Of a stretch of 64,000 nucleotides of DNA, positions 25,014 to 37,392 are shown piece by piece. Position 1 is the stretch's first letter; each line of letters begins with the position of its first letter. The stretch covers positions 2,272,925 through 2,336,924 of the forward strand of contig JAQFVV010000003.1 of the NCBI GenBank assembly GCA_028023455.1, in the 5' to 3' direction. The DNA is from Epiperipatus broadwayi (lineage: Eukaryota > Onychophora > Udeonychophora > Euonychophora > Peripatidae). The notes beneath the pieces were generated by a model. That model did no database searches and was not told the DNA's origin. It worked only from the letters and a program-made list of their open reading frames with translations. Both the position numbers and the translations under genes were made by a program.

Positions 25014-25527
25014 TATATAGGGTATATGAGCACAGTCTTTCACATGACCCACCACTCTCCACACTATCTTACAACACTGATATACTTGAACACATATATG
25101 TTGAAAAGATAAATAATCACCAATATATGTATTTCATGCTAAACCAGCAACCATCAGTTGGTCCAGATTACCATCTCTACACATATATGCTATAAGTGCT
25201 CAGATATATATTAAGATAGCCAATCCTCATACTTTAATGGACAGGTTTCAATCTATTCCACACTCCAACTATTCAACCGTCCATCCAATTGAAACCTGTC
25301 CATTAAAGTATGAGGATTGGCTATCTTAATATATATCTGAGCACTTATAGCATATATGTGTAGAGATGGTAATCTGGACCAACTGATGATTGCTAATTTA
25401 GCATGAAATATGTATATTGGTGATTATTTATCTTTTCAACATATATGTGCTCAAGTGGATCAGTGTTGTGAGATAGTGTGGAGAGTGGTGGGTCATGTGA
25501 AAGCCTGTGCTCATATACCCTATATAT
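25014..25527. repeat. Foldback element, centre-deleted copy of the 17409 family
   Basis: Outer ends start TATATAGGGTATATGAGCAC on the left and match in reverse at 25527. The innermost paired segments are 25220-25252 and 25288-25320, with a 35-base loop. Compared with 17409-18074 the central part around GAAAATCTGATGATGG is missing and the arms are otherwise closely alike. The two loci share outer boundaries (CCCTATATA), which supports insertion as a unit. Confidence 0.9.
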
Positions 25528-25658
25528 TAAACTTTATTATTGGTTTTCTTTATTTACAATTTAATATTATGGAAGGATATGTAATGGAATTACATGTCAT
25601 AATATACATATATATTATTAAAATACAAGTATGTTATATATACTTTTAAACAAGATGT

Positions 25659-26446
25659 AATTATAGGGGTTTGAACCCAGATTTTTAAGCTCTCCTTTGT
25701 CATCCACTCCATATATATCTCCAAGACTCATGATTACATACATGTGAAAAGATAAATGATCTCCAGTGTATTTATTTTATGTTAAACCATCACTCATCAA
25801 CTGGTCTAGATCATCATCTCCCACATACATATATAATCAGTGCTTGGTTTAAATTAAGATAGCAAATCTCCAAACTTTAATGGATTGGATTCTCTGCTCT
25901 CCAACTCTTCAGTTGTCCATATTATGGAAAATATGATGATGGCATGTTCACAGACCTTGTTGCTAATTTTATTGTCATACCCATGTTGGCCTTAAATCAT
26001 TCTGAACCTTAATATGCAGGACCTTAAACCCATTTAAATACAGAGAAGAGGAATGCACAGAATACATGTAGCTTAAAAATATATATAATATACTTCTATA
26101 TTCAGCCTATTTTCTGCTCATCCTTCTTCTGTGTATTTAAATAGGCTTAAGATCCTGCATATGAGAATCAAAATGACTTAACTGCCAACATGGGTATGAC
26201 AACAGAATTGGAAAACAAGAGCTTTAAACATGCCATCATCAGATTTTAATTTAAACCAAGCACTGTTTATATGTGTGTATGGGAGATGATGACCTGGACC
26301 AACTGGTAAGTGCTAGTTCAGCACAAAATATATATATTGGAAATCATTTATCTTTTTCACATGTATGTAGTTGTAATTGTTGGTTATATAAGATGGAGTG
26401 GATAACAAAAATGAGCTTGAAAGTCTGGATTCAAACTCCTATAATT
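25659..26446. repeat. Foldback element, diverged longer copy
   Basis: Outer ends AATTATAGGGGTTTGAACCC (25659) and TTCAAACTCCTATAATT (to 26446) are inverted. Arms run inward through the shared ~210-bp unit and then a second part with CATGTTGGCCTTAAATCATT on the left and its complement near 26180. The same inner part occurs in the foldback at 460-1310. The loop lies around 26060-26110. It is related to, but clearly older than, the neighbouring copy at 25014. Confidence 0.85.
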
Positions 26447-26463
26447 TTACATACATATATATA

Positions 26464-27600
26464 TGTTATATATAGAGCTCGCAAAGCAAACTTTTAACAA
26501 GCTTTGTAGAATATCCCCAACCTCAGACTGGTTTCTGCTACTGGCATTCTCAGTGAGGTGCTAAGATATTCAGTCATTAGATTAAAAATATCAGGACAAC
26601 CCCAACACTTTATCTAATGTATAACTATTAAGTAGAAACTCTGAAATTTTCAGACATCCATATGTCTTCCAATCCAGCTACCTAACTTAAATAGCCATAT
26701 GGGACTGAACTAAGGTCAGATACACCATATATTAATAGCTTTAGCAATATAAAATCACCCAATCCATCATAGCAAAAAATAAAATTTTATTAAAGTCTGA
26801 TGTCACATGACTTAATTTAATAAGCTTGTGTTTATAAATGTTATATATAGAGCTATGATGGAATTGGCTATTTTATATTGCTGAAGCTATTAATATGGTG
26901 TATCTGAACTTAGTTCAGTCTCAAAAGGTTATTGGAGTTAGATAGCTGGATTGGAAGACGTATCGATGTCTAAAAAGTTCAGAGTTTCTACTTAATAGTT
27001 ATACATTACATAAAATGCTGGGCTTGTCCTGGTATTTTTATTCTAATAATTGAATATCCTAGCATCTAACTAAAAATTCCAGTAGCAGAAACCGGTCTGA
27101 GGTTGGGGGTATTTTATAAAGCTTGTTAAGAGTTTGTTTTGCCAGCTCTATATATAACATTTGTAAACACAAGCTTATTAAATTGTCCTGTGACATCTGA
27201 CTTGATTTTTTTGTAATTTTATTTTTTGCTATGATGGCTTTGGCAATTTTATATTGCTAAAGCTATTAATATATGGTGTATCTGAACTTAGTTCAGTCTC
27301 ATATAGCTATTAAGTTAGATAGCTAGATTGGAAGATATATGGATGACTGAAAATTTCAGAGGTTCTACATAATAGTTATACATTAGATAAAGTGCTGGGC
27401 TTGTCCCGGTATTTTTAATCTAATGATTAAATATCCTAGCACCTCACTGACACCGCTAGTAGCAGAAACTGGTCTGAGGTTGGGGGTATTCTACAAAGCT
27501 TGTTAAGAGTTTGTTTTGCGAGCTCTATATATAAACATGTGTAAACACAAGCTTATTAAATTAAGTCATGTGACATCTGACTTTATTTTTTTTGTAATAT
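26464..27600. repeat. Three copies of a ~380-bp element, one inverted and two direct
   Basis: Copy 1 (26464-26857) is on the minus strand; copies 2 (26858-27225) and 3 (27226-27600) are on the plus strand. All carry GCTATTAATAT-GGTGTATCT, TCTGAGGTTGGGG and GAGCTCTATATATAACAT. The segment with AAACACAAGCTTATTAAATT and GTGACATCTGACTT lies between copies 2 and 3 and also at the ends of copies 1 and 3, as expected for an array with shared termini. No frame is conserved among the copies. It is related to the tandem pair at 23034-23868. Confidence 0.9.
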
Positions 27601-27767
27601 GTATATATATAATTAATCAAAACAATACAATAATTAATATATAATTAATTATATATATTTTATTATAATTGGAATACAGACATTGATTAATAATTTATAT
27701 ATATATATATATGTACATTATAGTAGAGTGATTTATACCCAGTAGAGTCTACCTCATAAAAACAAAT

Positions 27768-28725
27768 GGAAAAGACAATTTTAAATTATATAATCAAAAT
27801 ATATATAAAGTCGTGCACAGCTATATTAATAATGTAATAAAAATAAATAAGTTATTCAGGTTTATTAAACCTCATAATAAAAAAAGTAAAACTTTTAATA
27901 TATATATTTTCATTTGAAATATTTTTTTTGTTTTATATTTTTGTGAGTAATTTAAGCAGATCTAATTCATTTCAAAAATGTAAAAAAAATTAACTTGCTT
28001 ATATATATTTTTTGGAACAAAAAGATAATGTTAAGAAAAAAGAAAGATAAAAAAAAGTAAGTTTTTTTGTGTGTGTTCATGGATCAATTGTATATAAGTT
28101 GGGTCAATTTTATTTTTTTCTCCAGTAGTAGATTCAAAGTACCAGGAGAAAAAGTAAATTTTCCATAGCAAGTTACTTTTCAACTGCTGGTAATAATCTC
28201 TGCTGATGGAAAAACTAATTTTTAAATATCAGGGAAAACTAATTTTCAAATATCAGAGGTGAAATACATTCACTTTGTTAAAGTTTTGTGACAGAAGAGT
28301 AGGTCAATGCTATAACTGCAAACTACTGTAGTCCTGATCAGAAAATGTAAACCTGCTTTTAAAAATGCTTAAGGCTGCCTAAGATGGGAAGTTTTATAAT
28401 TTGCAACAGTAGAGAGTTGAGAAAATAAAAAGTGACCTTTAGGATAAATATTTCTTTATTCAATGCTATCCATCTACAGACTATTGTCTTATTATTCATA
28501 TATGTGAATACAAGTTAAAGTAGAAAGAATATGAACTAATACAAGAATCTAAAACAATGCAAAGACCCTTTATAACATCCACCAGAGACAGTACAGCATA
28601 GGAGCCAATTTGTCACCTCTGTACAAGAACAGCATATTGAAAATCTGACTGTGATGTGTTTGCTAAATTACAAAAATAAAATGAGTGCACATAAAAACAT
28701 GAGTAGAGTAGATTGAGACATAAGA
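27768..28725 (+). repeat. Diverged duplication, block A part 1
   Basis: Positions 27768-27905 match 41327-41435 and 27900-28725 match 42330-43250 in the same orientation. Shared landmarks are TTTAAATTATATAATCAAAA, ATAAGTTGGGTCAATTTTAT, AAGTTACTTTTCAACT, AATAATCTCTGCTGATGG and GCATATTGAA. Similarity is perhaps 75-80% by eye with many indels. No open frame is kept in both copies, so the duplicated DNA is probably not protein-coding. Confidence 0.8.
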
Positions 28726-31289
28726 ATATATACATGTAAAGTTATTTTGGTTAGATGTGTTCAATATTAAAAAGTGGAATTTTTTTATTTGCATTTTCTT
28801 CATACAGTAAAAACATTTTTTTATTAATTCTGCATCAAAATATATTTTCATTCTCAGGTGTAAGTATATTTGAGCTTCAAGTTATGTGGCCATTTTATGT
28901 ACTGACCATCAAAATTCAATTATCATTAGGCACAGGTTGGCACTGTTTATAATGATATAGTTGAATGGTATCATAGAGAGATGGAAAAAACATCATCATG
29001 ACTAATAAATTAATAAAATAATGAGTAAAATAAATGAATAAGCACACAAAAGAACTGAGTGTATGATCAGAAAAGAATAAAGCTATAGTAGTTATACTAA
29101 TAATGAGTATTATAAAGTACAGATTACCCAGCATTAAATATTAACCCTTGTGACTGTATGTAAAAGAAATACATTATAAACAAGCTATTTATTTAGCCAC
29201 TTCCACTCTTAGGACAAGATGAACTTTCTTAAATGCCAAATTATTTAACATAAAATGATAAAAATAATGCTGGGATACTGATACATGCTGATCACTATCA
29301 ATGTTCTATCCATATGGTATCATTAATATACTGGCCAACTTTAACTAATTTTTTTCTAATAAAAATATAAAATGCAGAGAATGGACTTCAAAGGTGTTAT
29401 CTTTGGGCTCTCCAAAGAACTCTCCATATGTCCAAACCCAAACATAAACCCCTCAACATAAAGAACTTAACCATTATTTCTCTCTAAACCTATCTCAAAA
29501 TCACAAGACCATATAAACTGTAATTGTGTACAAGAGAAAATAAAATATATAGGCTAACTATAATTGAGTAGCTTTACCAAGATAATTTTAAAATTTCTAA
29601 AATGCTATGCTATATTGAAATTTAATTATACACATTACCTTTCATAAAACAGATAGCTGGAGGAATAAAAACTTAAAACTTATTTTTAAAACAATTCTTT
29701 AGTAAACTAACTAATTAATAATTAAAAAAACTAAAAATGACATGATATTATAATTTAAACTTAAATCCATTTTATCAAAAAATGTACAATTCTGTTTAAT
29801 CAATTAACTTTTATTCATTAATTTGATTAATTTTTACTTTCAATGAGTTATTTCCTTTTCAATAATTAGAGATGGAAAACAAGTTTTCATAATCAAAGAT
29901 AAAAAAAATTAATTAGCTAAAAACCCTTTTTATAATTTTGGAGGAAAAATCAAATGAAAGAAAAATAAACATATTTCAAAAATAAATGTTAAATTAATAA
30001 CATTATTTATTACCACATATTATTTCTATAAAAATTTATTTTAAAATGAAGATATAATGTAAACATTAAAATAGCTTTTCCATGATTTTGTTGTTTTTAG
30101 TCCTTTTTTATTTTTGCATTTTTTAGTTTTTTTTTTCCTGTTGATGATTTAACAACCCTTTTTTCTTATAGGCTTATAGAAGTTCTCCATTAGCACATAT
30201 TTCTAGGGTAATGCACACAATCAAATTTTCTCTATTTTTGCAATACAATATTCTCAAGCTTCTGCATAGATTGGAATTATTCATTTATTTTAAATCTAAT
30301 AATTTTACAGATCAGGTTACATCATAGAGACAGAGACAATCATGCTCTTAAATTGATTCAAGGCTTGTTGTAGATTATTTTAGGGCCATTTTTTTACTAT
30401 TTCTTTAATGAGTAGATTATATAGCTGAGATTTGATGATCTTCAGTTTCTTGCTAAAACTTCAGAAAACACTACAGCTACTGATTTCTTCATCTTGGTCA
30501 AAAATGTCTGTTCTTTATTGGACACTGAAGTCTACTGATTTACTTACCTACATATTTTTCACTAATCCTGTATGAATCCAAATGTAACCTTGACCAATTG
30601 AGTTTATTTTTACAAAAGATTATTTTCCTCTTTCAAAATTAAAATTATAAAACATTATGCTAAAGACAAAAACAAATTCTAACCATAAGACAAAAATTCC
30701 TTTGCAGTTATTTTTTCTTATGCTAAAACTAAGAAATCTCTTGATCAACTTTGAATGTGAAATCATTGCCTTTTGTTTTGGAGAGAAATAAATGAAGAAA
30801 AACAATTCTAATTAATTAAAACAAAATTTAACAAAATGTTAAAATCTTATTTAAAAAAACTTTATTCATTTATCTTTCTTATTATCTTTTAAAAATTAAA
30901 TATAAAACTTTATTTATTTTAGTATATTTTAAAACAAAAAAATTAAAACTTGTACATGATTAAAATTATTAAAGATAGCAAATAAAATAAATTATTTATT
31001 TGATTTTATATTTTTAACTCTTTTACAATTCTTAGAAAATTATATATATTTTAAATATTTTGCAACTATCATATCATTGTTTAAGAAATATAAAATATTA
31101 AATAAATCAATACTTATTATTATTAAACAATATTTATGATAAGTTTAAATGTTATCATTTTTTCATTCATTAATTATATTTTTCATTTAAGAAGCTTGTA
31201 ATATTTGATGGAGCCAAAGTTGGCCACTGTCTGCAAGATACAATAGGAAATCTTATTCTATGTGTATAAATATTAGACAGTGGATAAAT
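28726..31289. other. Segment present only in block A
   Basis: About 2.5 kb that has no counterpart in the matching place of block B (43250-43430). Part of it (about 29270-29345, with ATGCTGATCACTATCAATGT) resembles 57965-58040 in the same orientation, so it may be another dispersed repeat. No supported gene. Confidence 0.5.
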
Positions 31290-31754
31290 AAAAAAAGTAA
31301 AAGTTATTAAAGATATTAAAAGAGTAAAATGTGTTTGTAAAATTTATCCAATGTCTAATTCAAAAAATAAATGTTTGTAGTTATTGTTTTTCATTCTATT
31401 AAATTATTAGTTCTATTGAAATTTTCTATAAGGCATATGTTTTTTTTCTTTAATCTTTATAGCATTCTAAAATAGAGATAAATATATTATAATGTGAATA
31501 AATAAATGTAGGGTATATAATTTCTAATATGTTACATAAATGTAAATTAAATATTAAGAGTTAGCATTATATATGATAAAAAATCTAAATAAAAACAGGG
31601 TGTGATTTATTGTGTAATAGTTCTCATTAATATACAAATATTACATCATCATTTTATCCATTCACTAAACACCAGAGAAATTATATTGAGAAATTTAATC
31701 TGTCAATTAAAAAAGTGTGTGTGTGTATATATATATATATCTGTCAATTAAAAA

Positions 31755-31806
<52 letters not shown>

Positions 31807-31870
31807 GGTAATGATTGTTTATATATCCTTTTTCCTTATATTTGAATGCCCAACTGTGGCTTGATCAAGT
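31290..31870 (+). repeat. Diverged duplication, block A part 2
   Basis: Matches 43430-44065. Landmarks are ATTATTAGTTCTATTGAAAT, CTAAAATAGAGATAAATATA, GAAATTATATTGA-AAATTTAAT and CCTTATATTTG. A (GT)n(TA)n-containing 41-bp unit starting CTGTCAATTAAAAAAGTGTG is duplicated in tandem at about 31700-31765 and followed by a longer (TA)n. Confidence 0.78.
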
Positions 31871-33030
<1,160 letters not shown>

Positions 33031-33249
33031 TGTAACGGTCAGGTTTGTACATTTGCTCAACAGACCGAGAGTCCAAGCCAGAGAACCAAAAGCTGACCAA
33101 GTTGAGATAGTAATATCCTATGTCTGATCTTATCTCGACTCTCTTACTTCTGCTTCCAAGTCCACCCATCGCAAATGACATGCCTGAGGTTACACTCGAT
33201 ATCTCTGTATTCACGTTCCAGCAATAGCAAAGCAGTAAAACATGAGACA
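33031..33249 (-). repeat. Probable LTR (219 bp) of a minus-strand retrotransposon
   Basis: On the minus strand it starts TGTCTCATG (33249) and ends GACCGTTACA (33031), so it has the standard TG...CA ends. Immediately before it on that strand is a polypurine tract, TTGGGGGGGGGA (33250-33261). This marks it as the 3' LTR of an element whose body lies to the right. G+C is clearly above the flanks. The minus-strand open frame across it is probably a by-product. I found no matching 5' LTR within the window. Confidence 0.62.
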
Positions 33250-33426
33250 TCCCCCCCCCAACATATGTTATATAACTTAACTAGTGATTCATAAGGTAAT
33301 GAGCAAGAAGAGAGACTGAGATAAAGTTATGTTTCATAAATTTAATGTAACAATAAATTATAAAGCAAAATAAATTTAATATAATATTTAATAAATTATA
33401 AAGCAAATTAAATTGGGTATAGCTTG

Positions 33427-33640
33427 CTCACATGCAGGTGAGTGAATACTCAGGGTTATGAAGAATATATTATAGCATTTATATAGTGTTCACATGCAGG
33501 TGAGTGGCTCAGGGTTACAAATAATATAACAAAGATAATTATATAGGGCTCACACACAGGTGAGTGGTTCAGGGTTATAAAATAATATCATAAAGAAATT
33601 TATATAATACTCACATGCAGGTGAGTGGCTTTTGGGTTTA
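33427..33640. repeat. Minisatellite, ~61-bp unit, 4 copies
   Basis: CTCACATGCAGGTGAGTG or close variants recur at 33427, 33489, 33549 and 33611. Each is followed by a CTCAGGGTTA-type block and an A/T-rich filler. Confidence 0.92.
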
Positions 33641-33820
33641 CAAAATGTTTAATTATTCTAGGACTTTTTAATAAGCTTATACCATCTTCTATGTCATAAC
33701 TCATGCTATGTTCTATATAGTGAAAATAAGTAATAGTTAGAGTGATCAATTTATTGGTAACTGATAGAGATTATATTATTATTTTTACTAAGTTTAAACT
33801 CAACTATAAAGATGTTTGCA

Positions 33821-33821
<1 letters not shown>

Positions 33822-33861
<40 letters not shown>

Positions 33862-33875
33862 AACATCTTTGTAGC

Positions 33876-33905
<30 letters not shown>
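33822..33905. repeat. Two (TA)n tracts separated by an inverted motif
   Basis: (TA)n at about 33822-33857 and 33878-33906. GATGTTTGCAT before the first tract and ATGCAAACATC after it are inverted complements, and AGCAATTATAT and ATATAATTGCT flank the second. The (TA)n tracts therefore form the loops of small hairpins. Confidence 0.85.
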
Positions 33906-33909
<4 letters not shown>

Positions 33910-34578
33910 GCTACACAGATAAACACATAATTCAGATTCCAAATCGGATCAAAGCCAAAGTTACTTTTTAGGTAAGCTGAACTGAGATGTGGCAGTTGAA
34001 CATCAGATTCTAGAGCATTATAAACTATAGTATCAGAATAATTGCACCTCGAAGGAATTCTTAATTGAGGTTTATTACCTAGTAAACGGTTCCGCAAATT
34101 GGGCTACTTGCTATAATACGAAGGGGCCTTTTTATTTAAGTGAGCAGAAGAGTGGCTTACGAGCCCTTTGGAACATTTTGGTTCCTTCAAATACAAATAA
34201 ATGTCACATTTGCCTAAACTTTCGAGGCGTGCCTTGATGTGGAAATGATCCTGATGTAGGCCATTATAGGTATAGCAAGGAGAGATGTATATTTATATTA
34301 ACTAGCAACACATTCGCAATACTAAATTTAATATTTCATAAATTAAATACACCAAAATCTTAGCTTCTTTCAGTGCTACTACCACTGGTCAGTTCATAAA
34401 AGAGGTTATTAAATCACATGATAAAGATGATTAATGAGAATCTGATTTAAGGCTCTTTGCATAGCTTCTTAATCTTTAGTGAAATGTAGTTATAGCAAAA
34501 TTTAAAGATTTATTAGAACTTGAAACATTAATTATATGTCATATAATTTACACTAATATCAAACGAACTGATTTTTAA

Positions 34579-34805
34579 ACAATCTACATCAAATATGGAT
34601 TCTTAAATAGCTCACACAAAATATTGATTCTTAAATAAATTACTCAAATATTAATCTTAAATAACTTGTAAAATATCAATTTCAAATAACTTACGCAAAT
34701 ATGCATTTTAAATAACATACGTAAAATATACATTTTAAATAACTTGTGCAAAATATTTTCATTTTTAATAACTTGCACAAAGGATGAGTTTTAAATAACT
34801 TATTT
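34579..34805. repeat. Minisatellite, ~26-30-bp unit, about 8 degenerate copies
   Basis: The unit is close to AAATAACTTGCGCAAAATAT followed by CATTTT. It repeats from about 34579 with frequent substitutions and length changes. The best copies are at 34692-34775. Confidence 0.85.
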
Positions 34806-35429
34806 TGAGCATTATAAGTAACTGATTCACACTAGCATAAATAATAGTTTGATTTCAGAAGGGAGTTTTGTCTATTTTTCTTTATATTACAATAAGCTGA
34901 CATAACGGAAAAGGTGATTACTCGCCCCCTCCCCCGATAATTACAAAACTCCATTCTTATGAACATAGCATAAATTAATAAACATGAAATTAGAACTAAA
35001 GATAGATGGCATAAAAATAAATTGCAGAAAACAATCAATAAAGTTATAATTTTAGAAATGAAAATTTGTTTGAATAATTTTATAAAAACTAAATATTTAT
35101 GCTTACTTAAAATATTAATGATCAGCAAGAATTTTGAGAGTGCTCATTTGCATATGTGTACAATAAATAACGACAGTATTCATTCACAAAGCTATGAGTA
35201 TGAGATTCCAACATTAAATCTTGAAAGAGCTAAGCAGACCGCTTACACATTATTTTAAGTATAATTATAGCTTCACTAATGAATGTGAAAAAAGTCGCAT
35301 ATTTATAATTACAATTTTCACTAGTGAAGAGAAAAACAATTTATTATATAAACAGTTTAGTATAACATTTAAATGATATAATTAATTATGAGATTGATTA
35401 GTTAGCTAACTTTTAATTTAGAATGGGTT

Positions 35430-36160
35430 TAATAATGGAATTAAATATTCTGCAGAATGATTTACTGGTAAAGTCTTGGTAGTGAGTTTTTCAAGGCATC
35501 TTTTTTGTGTGTCTTCTCTCTGTTAAATCGGCTGTGGCTTTTCTATGTTTGAGTCTAGATGCAGCTGGGAAATTTAATTCTGTGGCAGCTTTCCCCATTA
35601 TTCTGGTCAGGAACTCTGGTATTTCGTGTGCAGCTTCTCCATCACTGGAATGGGCTTGGGTTGAGGTTGATGTTTTCTCTCATTGGTAGCAGCTTTACAG
35701 AACAAATAGATGACTGTCTCCTGTCTCTAGCTAATGGTCATCATTTGAATAGCTTGGATAATGGCTTTCTATGATTCAGCTTGCTAAATTAATGCAGGAA
35801 CAGCTTTTTTTATTATATTTGGCACTGGTCTTTCAGAAAATATATCAGCAGCAACAACAACAATTTTTATGGCTACTACAGGCCTTTTTTATATTCTATT
35901 TTTGGCAGTATATCCCTCCCCTTTTACTTTTGCCACATCTCTTGTTTACTGGTTTGAACTTTGCCTTTAACTAAATATCCATTTAGTTTTTAATATTTGC
36001 TATAGTTAAATCTGGGTTTAAAAGCTCTATTATTCCAATTTGCATCATAGCTAGATCCAGAGTTAGATATATTCCCTAGAGTATTCCAATTTGTGCCATA
36101 GCTATCTCCAAAGCCTAAGATATATTCCCTAGAGTCTTAGTGTGGATTTATGCCTGACTA
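35430..36160 (-). pseudogene. gag-like remnant with a dead CCHC zinc knuckle
   Basis: On the minus strand one frame at about 36140-35927 reads through a Gly/Asn/Ser-rich part (DSYGTNWNT, then GSSYDANWNN, then AFKPRFNYSKY). After a single stop it continues LNGY and a segment spaced exactly like CX2CX4HX4C, but with Leu, Gly, Ser and Trp at the four zinc positions (35980-35927). A second coding-like piece further on (about 35690-35540) contains HEIPEFLTRIMGKAATELNF. In retroelements an Asn/Arg-rich stretch followed by a zinc knuckle is typical of the nucleocapsid part of gag. This is an inference from spacing. All four ligands are lost, so it is not functional. Confidence 0.45.
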
Positions 36161-36358
36161 TAATTGGTCTTAGTTATAATTTTAAATGGGTCAAGTTTCA
36201 GCCAAAAGATTATTTTTAGACGAAATGTTAAAACTCGTAAACAGATTTACAGCTTGGGTTATTTTAACAAACAATAGACTTGAAAATTATTTAAAATGAA
36301 TATTAAAACTTAAATAAGTAATTTTATAAATTTAAACTTATTATTTTGTTATATACAT

Positions 36359-37392
36359 TGGGGTCTCGTTTTACGCGATAGATAGGTTTCTCAGAAAACA
36401 TGCGCAAACGAAATCGTGCAAAAATAGACGTAACTTACATTGAAAAAGGGGGGGTGCGGTCTGTGATTTTTCAAAATTCGCATAAAAGCAAAGTACCAAC
36501 ACAAAATTACTTTAAAATTTTTCATGCAAAAAAAAAATAAGGAAATAAAATATGACTAATAAAAAATTTCAAATTTTAAAAAAATTGATACAAGATAAAC
36601 TTTTTTTAACTACAATATTTAATTTTATTCAAAATAATATATTTTTATGCATAATTTACAGTACAGTAATTTACATTTTTTATACACATTTTAATTATTA
36701 TAGCTATTTGCCGAAAAACACATTCATTTGCAAACAATTAGCGTCTGGTGACAATGTAATTAGTAATTAATCTTTGAGACGATGATTTTATTAATTGTTT
36801 ATGAAACTAACAACTAAAAATTAAATTCTTATTTTTGTCTTTAATTTTCAATTCCATTTAAAAATCAAATTTCACATCACATTAATTTCAAGTCACCATA
36901 AGTAATTTTTAAATTGTTAATTACAATTAAAAATCTGATTTTAATTTTTAATTGTCAAATTTAATTGTGCCCACTGCTATTACTGACCTTTAAAAATAAA
37001 CTTGTGGACACTAAGTGATTAATAATTGATTATGTTCTTTTTTAAAAAGCAAAAACAGAATGTGATTTAAAATGCAAAATTAACACGCACAGTGTTTGAA
37101 CAAATTTACATTATAATCTTGTAAAATTTAATGTGTGTATACATAAAATGTGGAAATCATGATTTTAATTTCATTATTGCATAAAATCTTACTATTATAA
37201 AGCACTGAAAATATTGAAATTACTAAGATGAAAGTCGAATTTCAATAATGTGCTATTACTTTCAATATAACGTAAGTGCACAAAATTTATTATTTAAAGT
37301 AATAGCACATTATCGGAGTTCGACTTCCGGTGAAACACGAATTGTGTAACTTCAAAATCGTGTTAAATAAGTCCGCGTAAAAAGAGACCCAG
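36359..37392. mobile_element. ~1-kb non-autonomous DNA transposon with short TIRs
   Basis: The left end GGGGTCTCGTTTTACGCG (36359) and the right end, read in reverse from 37392, CTGGGTCTCTTTTTACGCG, are inverted repeats of about 18 bp. Both are followed inside by ACACGATTTT- or AACGAAATCG-like text. The interior is A/T-rich without a transposase. It includes a strong hairpin near the right end (37232-37326: AAGTCGAATTTCAATAATGT against its complement with CGGAGTTCGACTT). I could not define a target duplication, so the superfamily is open. Confidence 0.7.
37232..37326. repeat. Hairpin inside the TIR element
   Basis: Arms of about 35 bp with TGTGCTATTACTTT and AAAGTAATAGCACA as the best-paired core, around a ~20-base loop. 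Confidence 0.85.

Larger units (their letters stand above)
33031..36160 (-). mobile_element. Decayed, incomplete minus-strand LTR retrotransposon
   Basis: Read on the minus strand, the right part (about 36140-35430) holds gag-like pieces with a dead zinc knuckle. The middle has a short coding-like stretch (34097-33930, containing LGNKPQLRIPSRC and LPHLSSAYLKSNFGFDPIW). The left end has a polypurine tract and a candidate 3' LTR. The order gag to LTR is right for one element. Two minisatellites (33427-33640 and 34579-34805) and (TA)n tracts at 33822-33905 have expanded inside it. Reverse transcriptase and the 5' LTR are not visible, so it is either heavily deleted or a composite of unrelated pieces. 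Confidence 0.45.

Noticed and set aside
33427-33640. CRISPR-like array of regular repeats
   Set aside because: The spacers are also similar between units, only four degenerate units exist, and the rest of the window is clearly eukaryotic; it is a minisatellite.
33742-34097. Overlapping open frames with Tyr-Ile repeats on both strands
   Set aside because: They are translations of (TA)n tracts.
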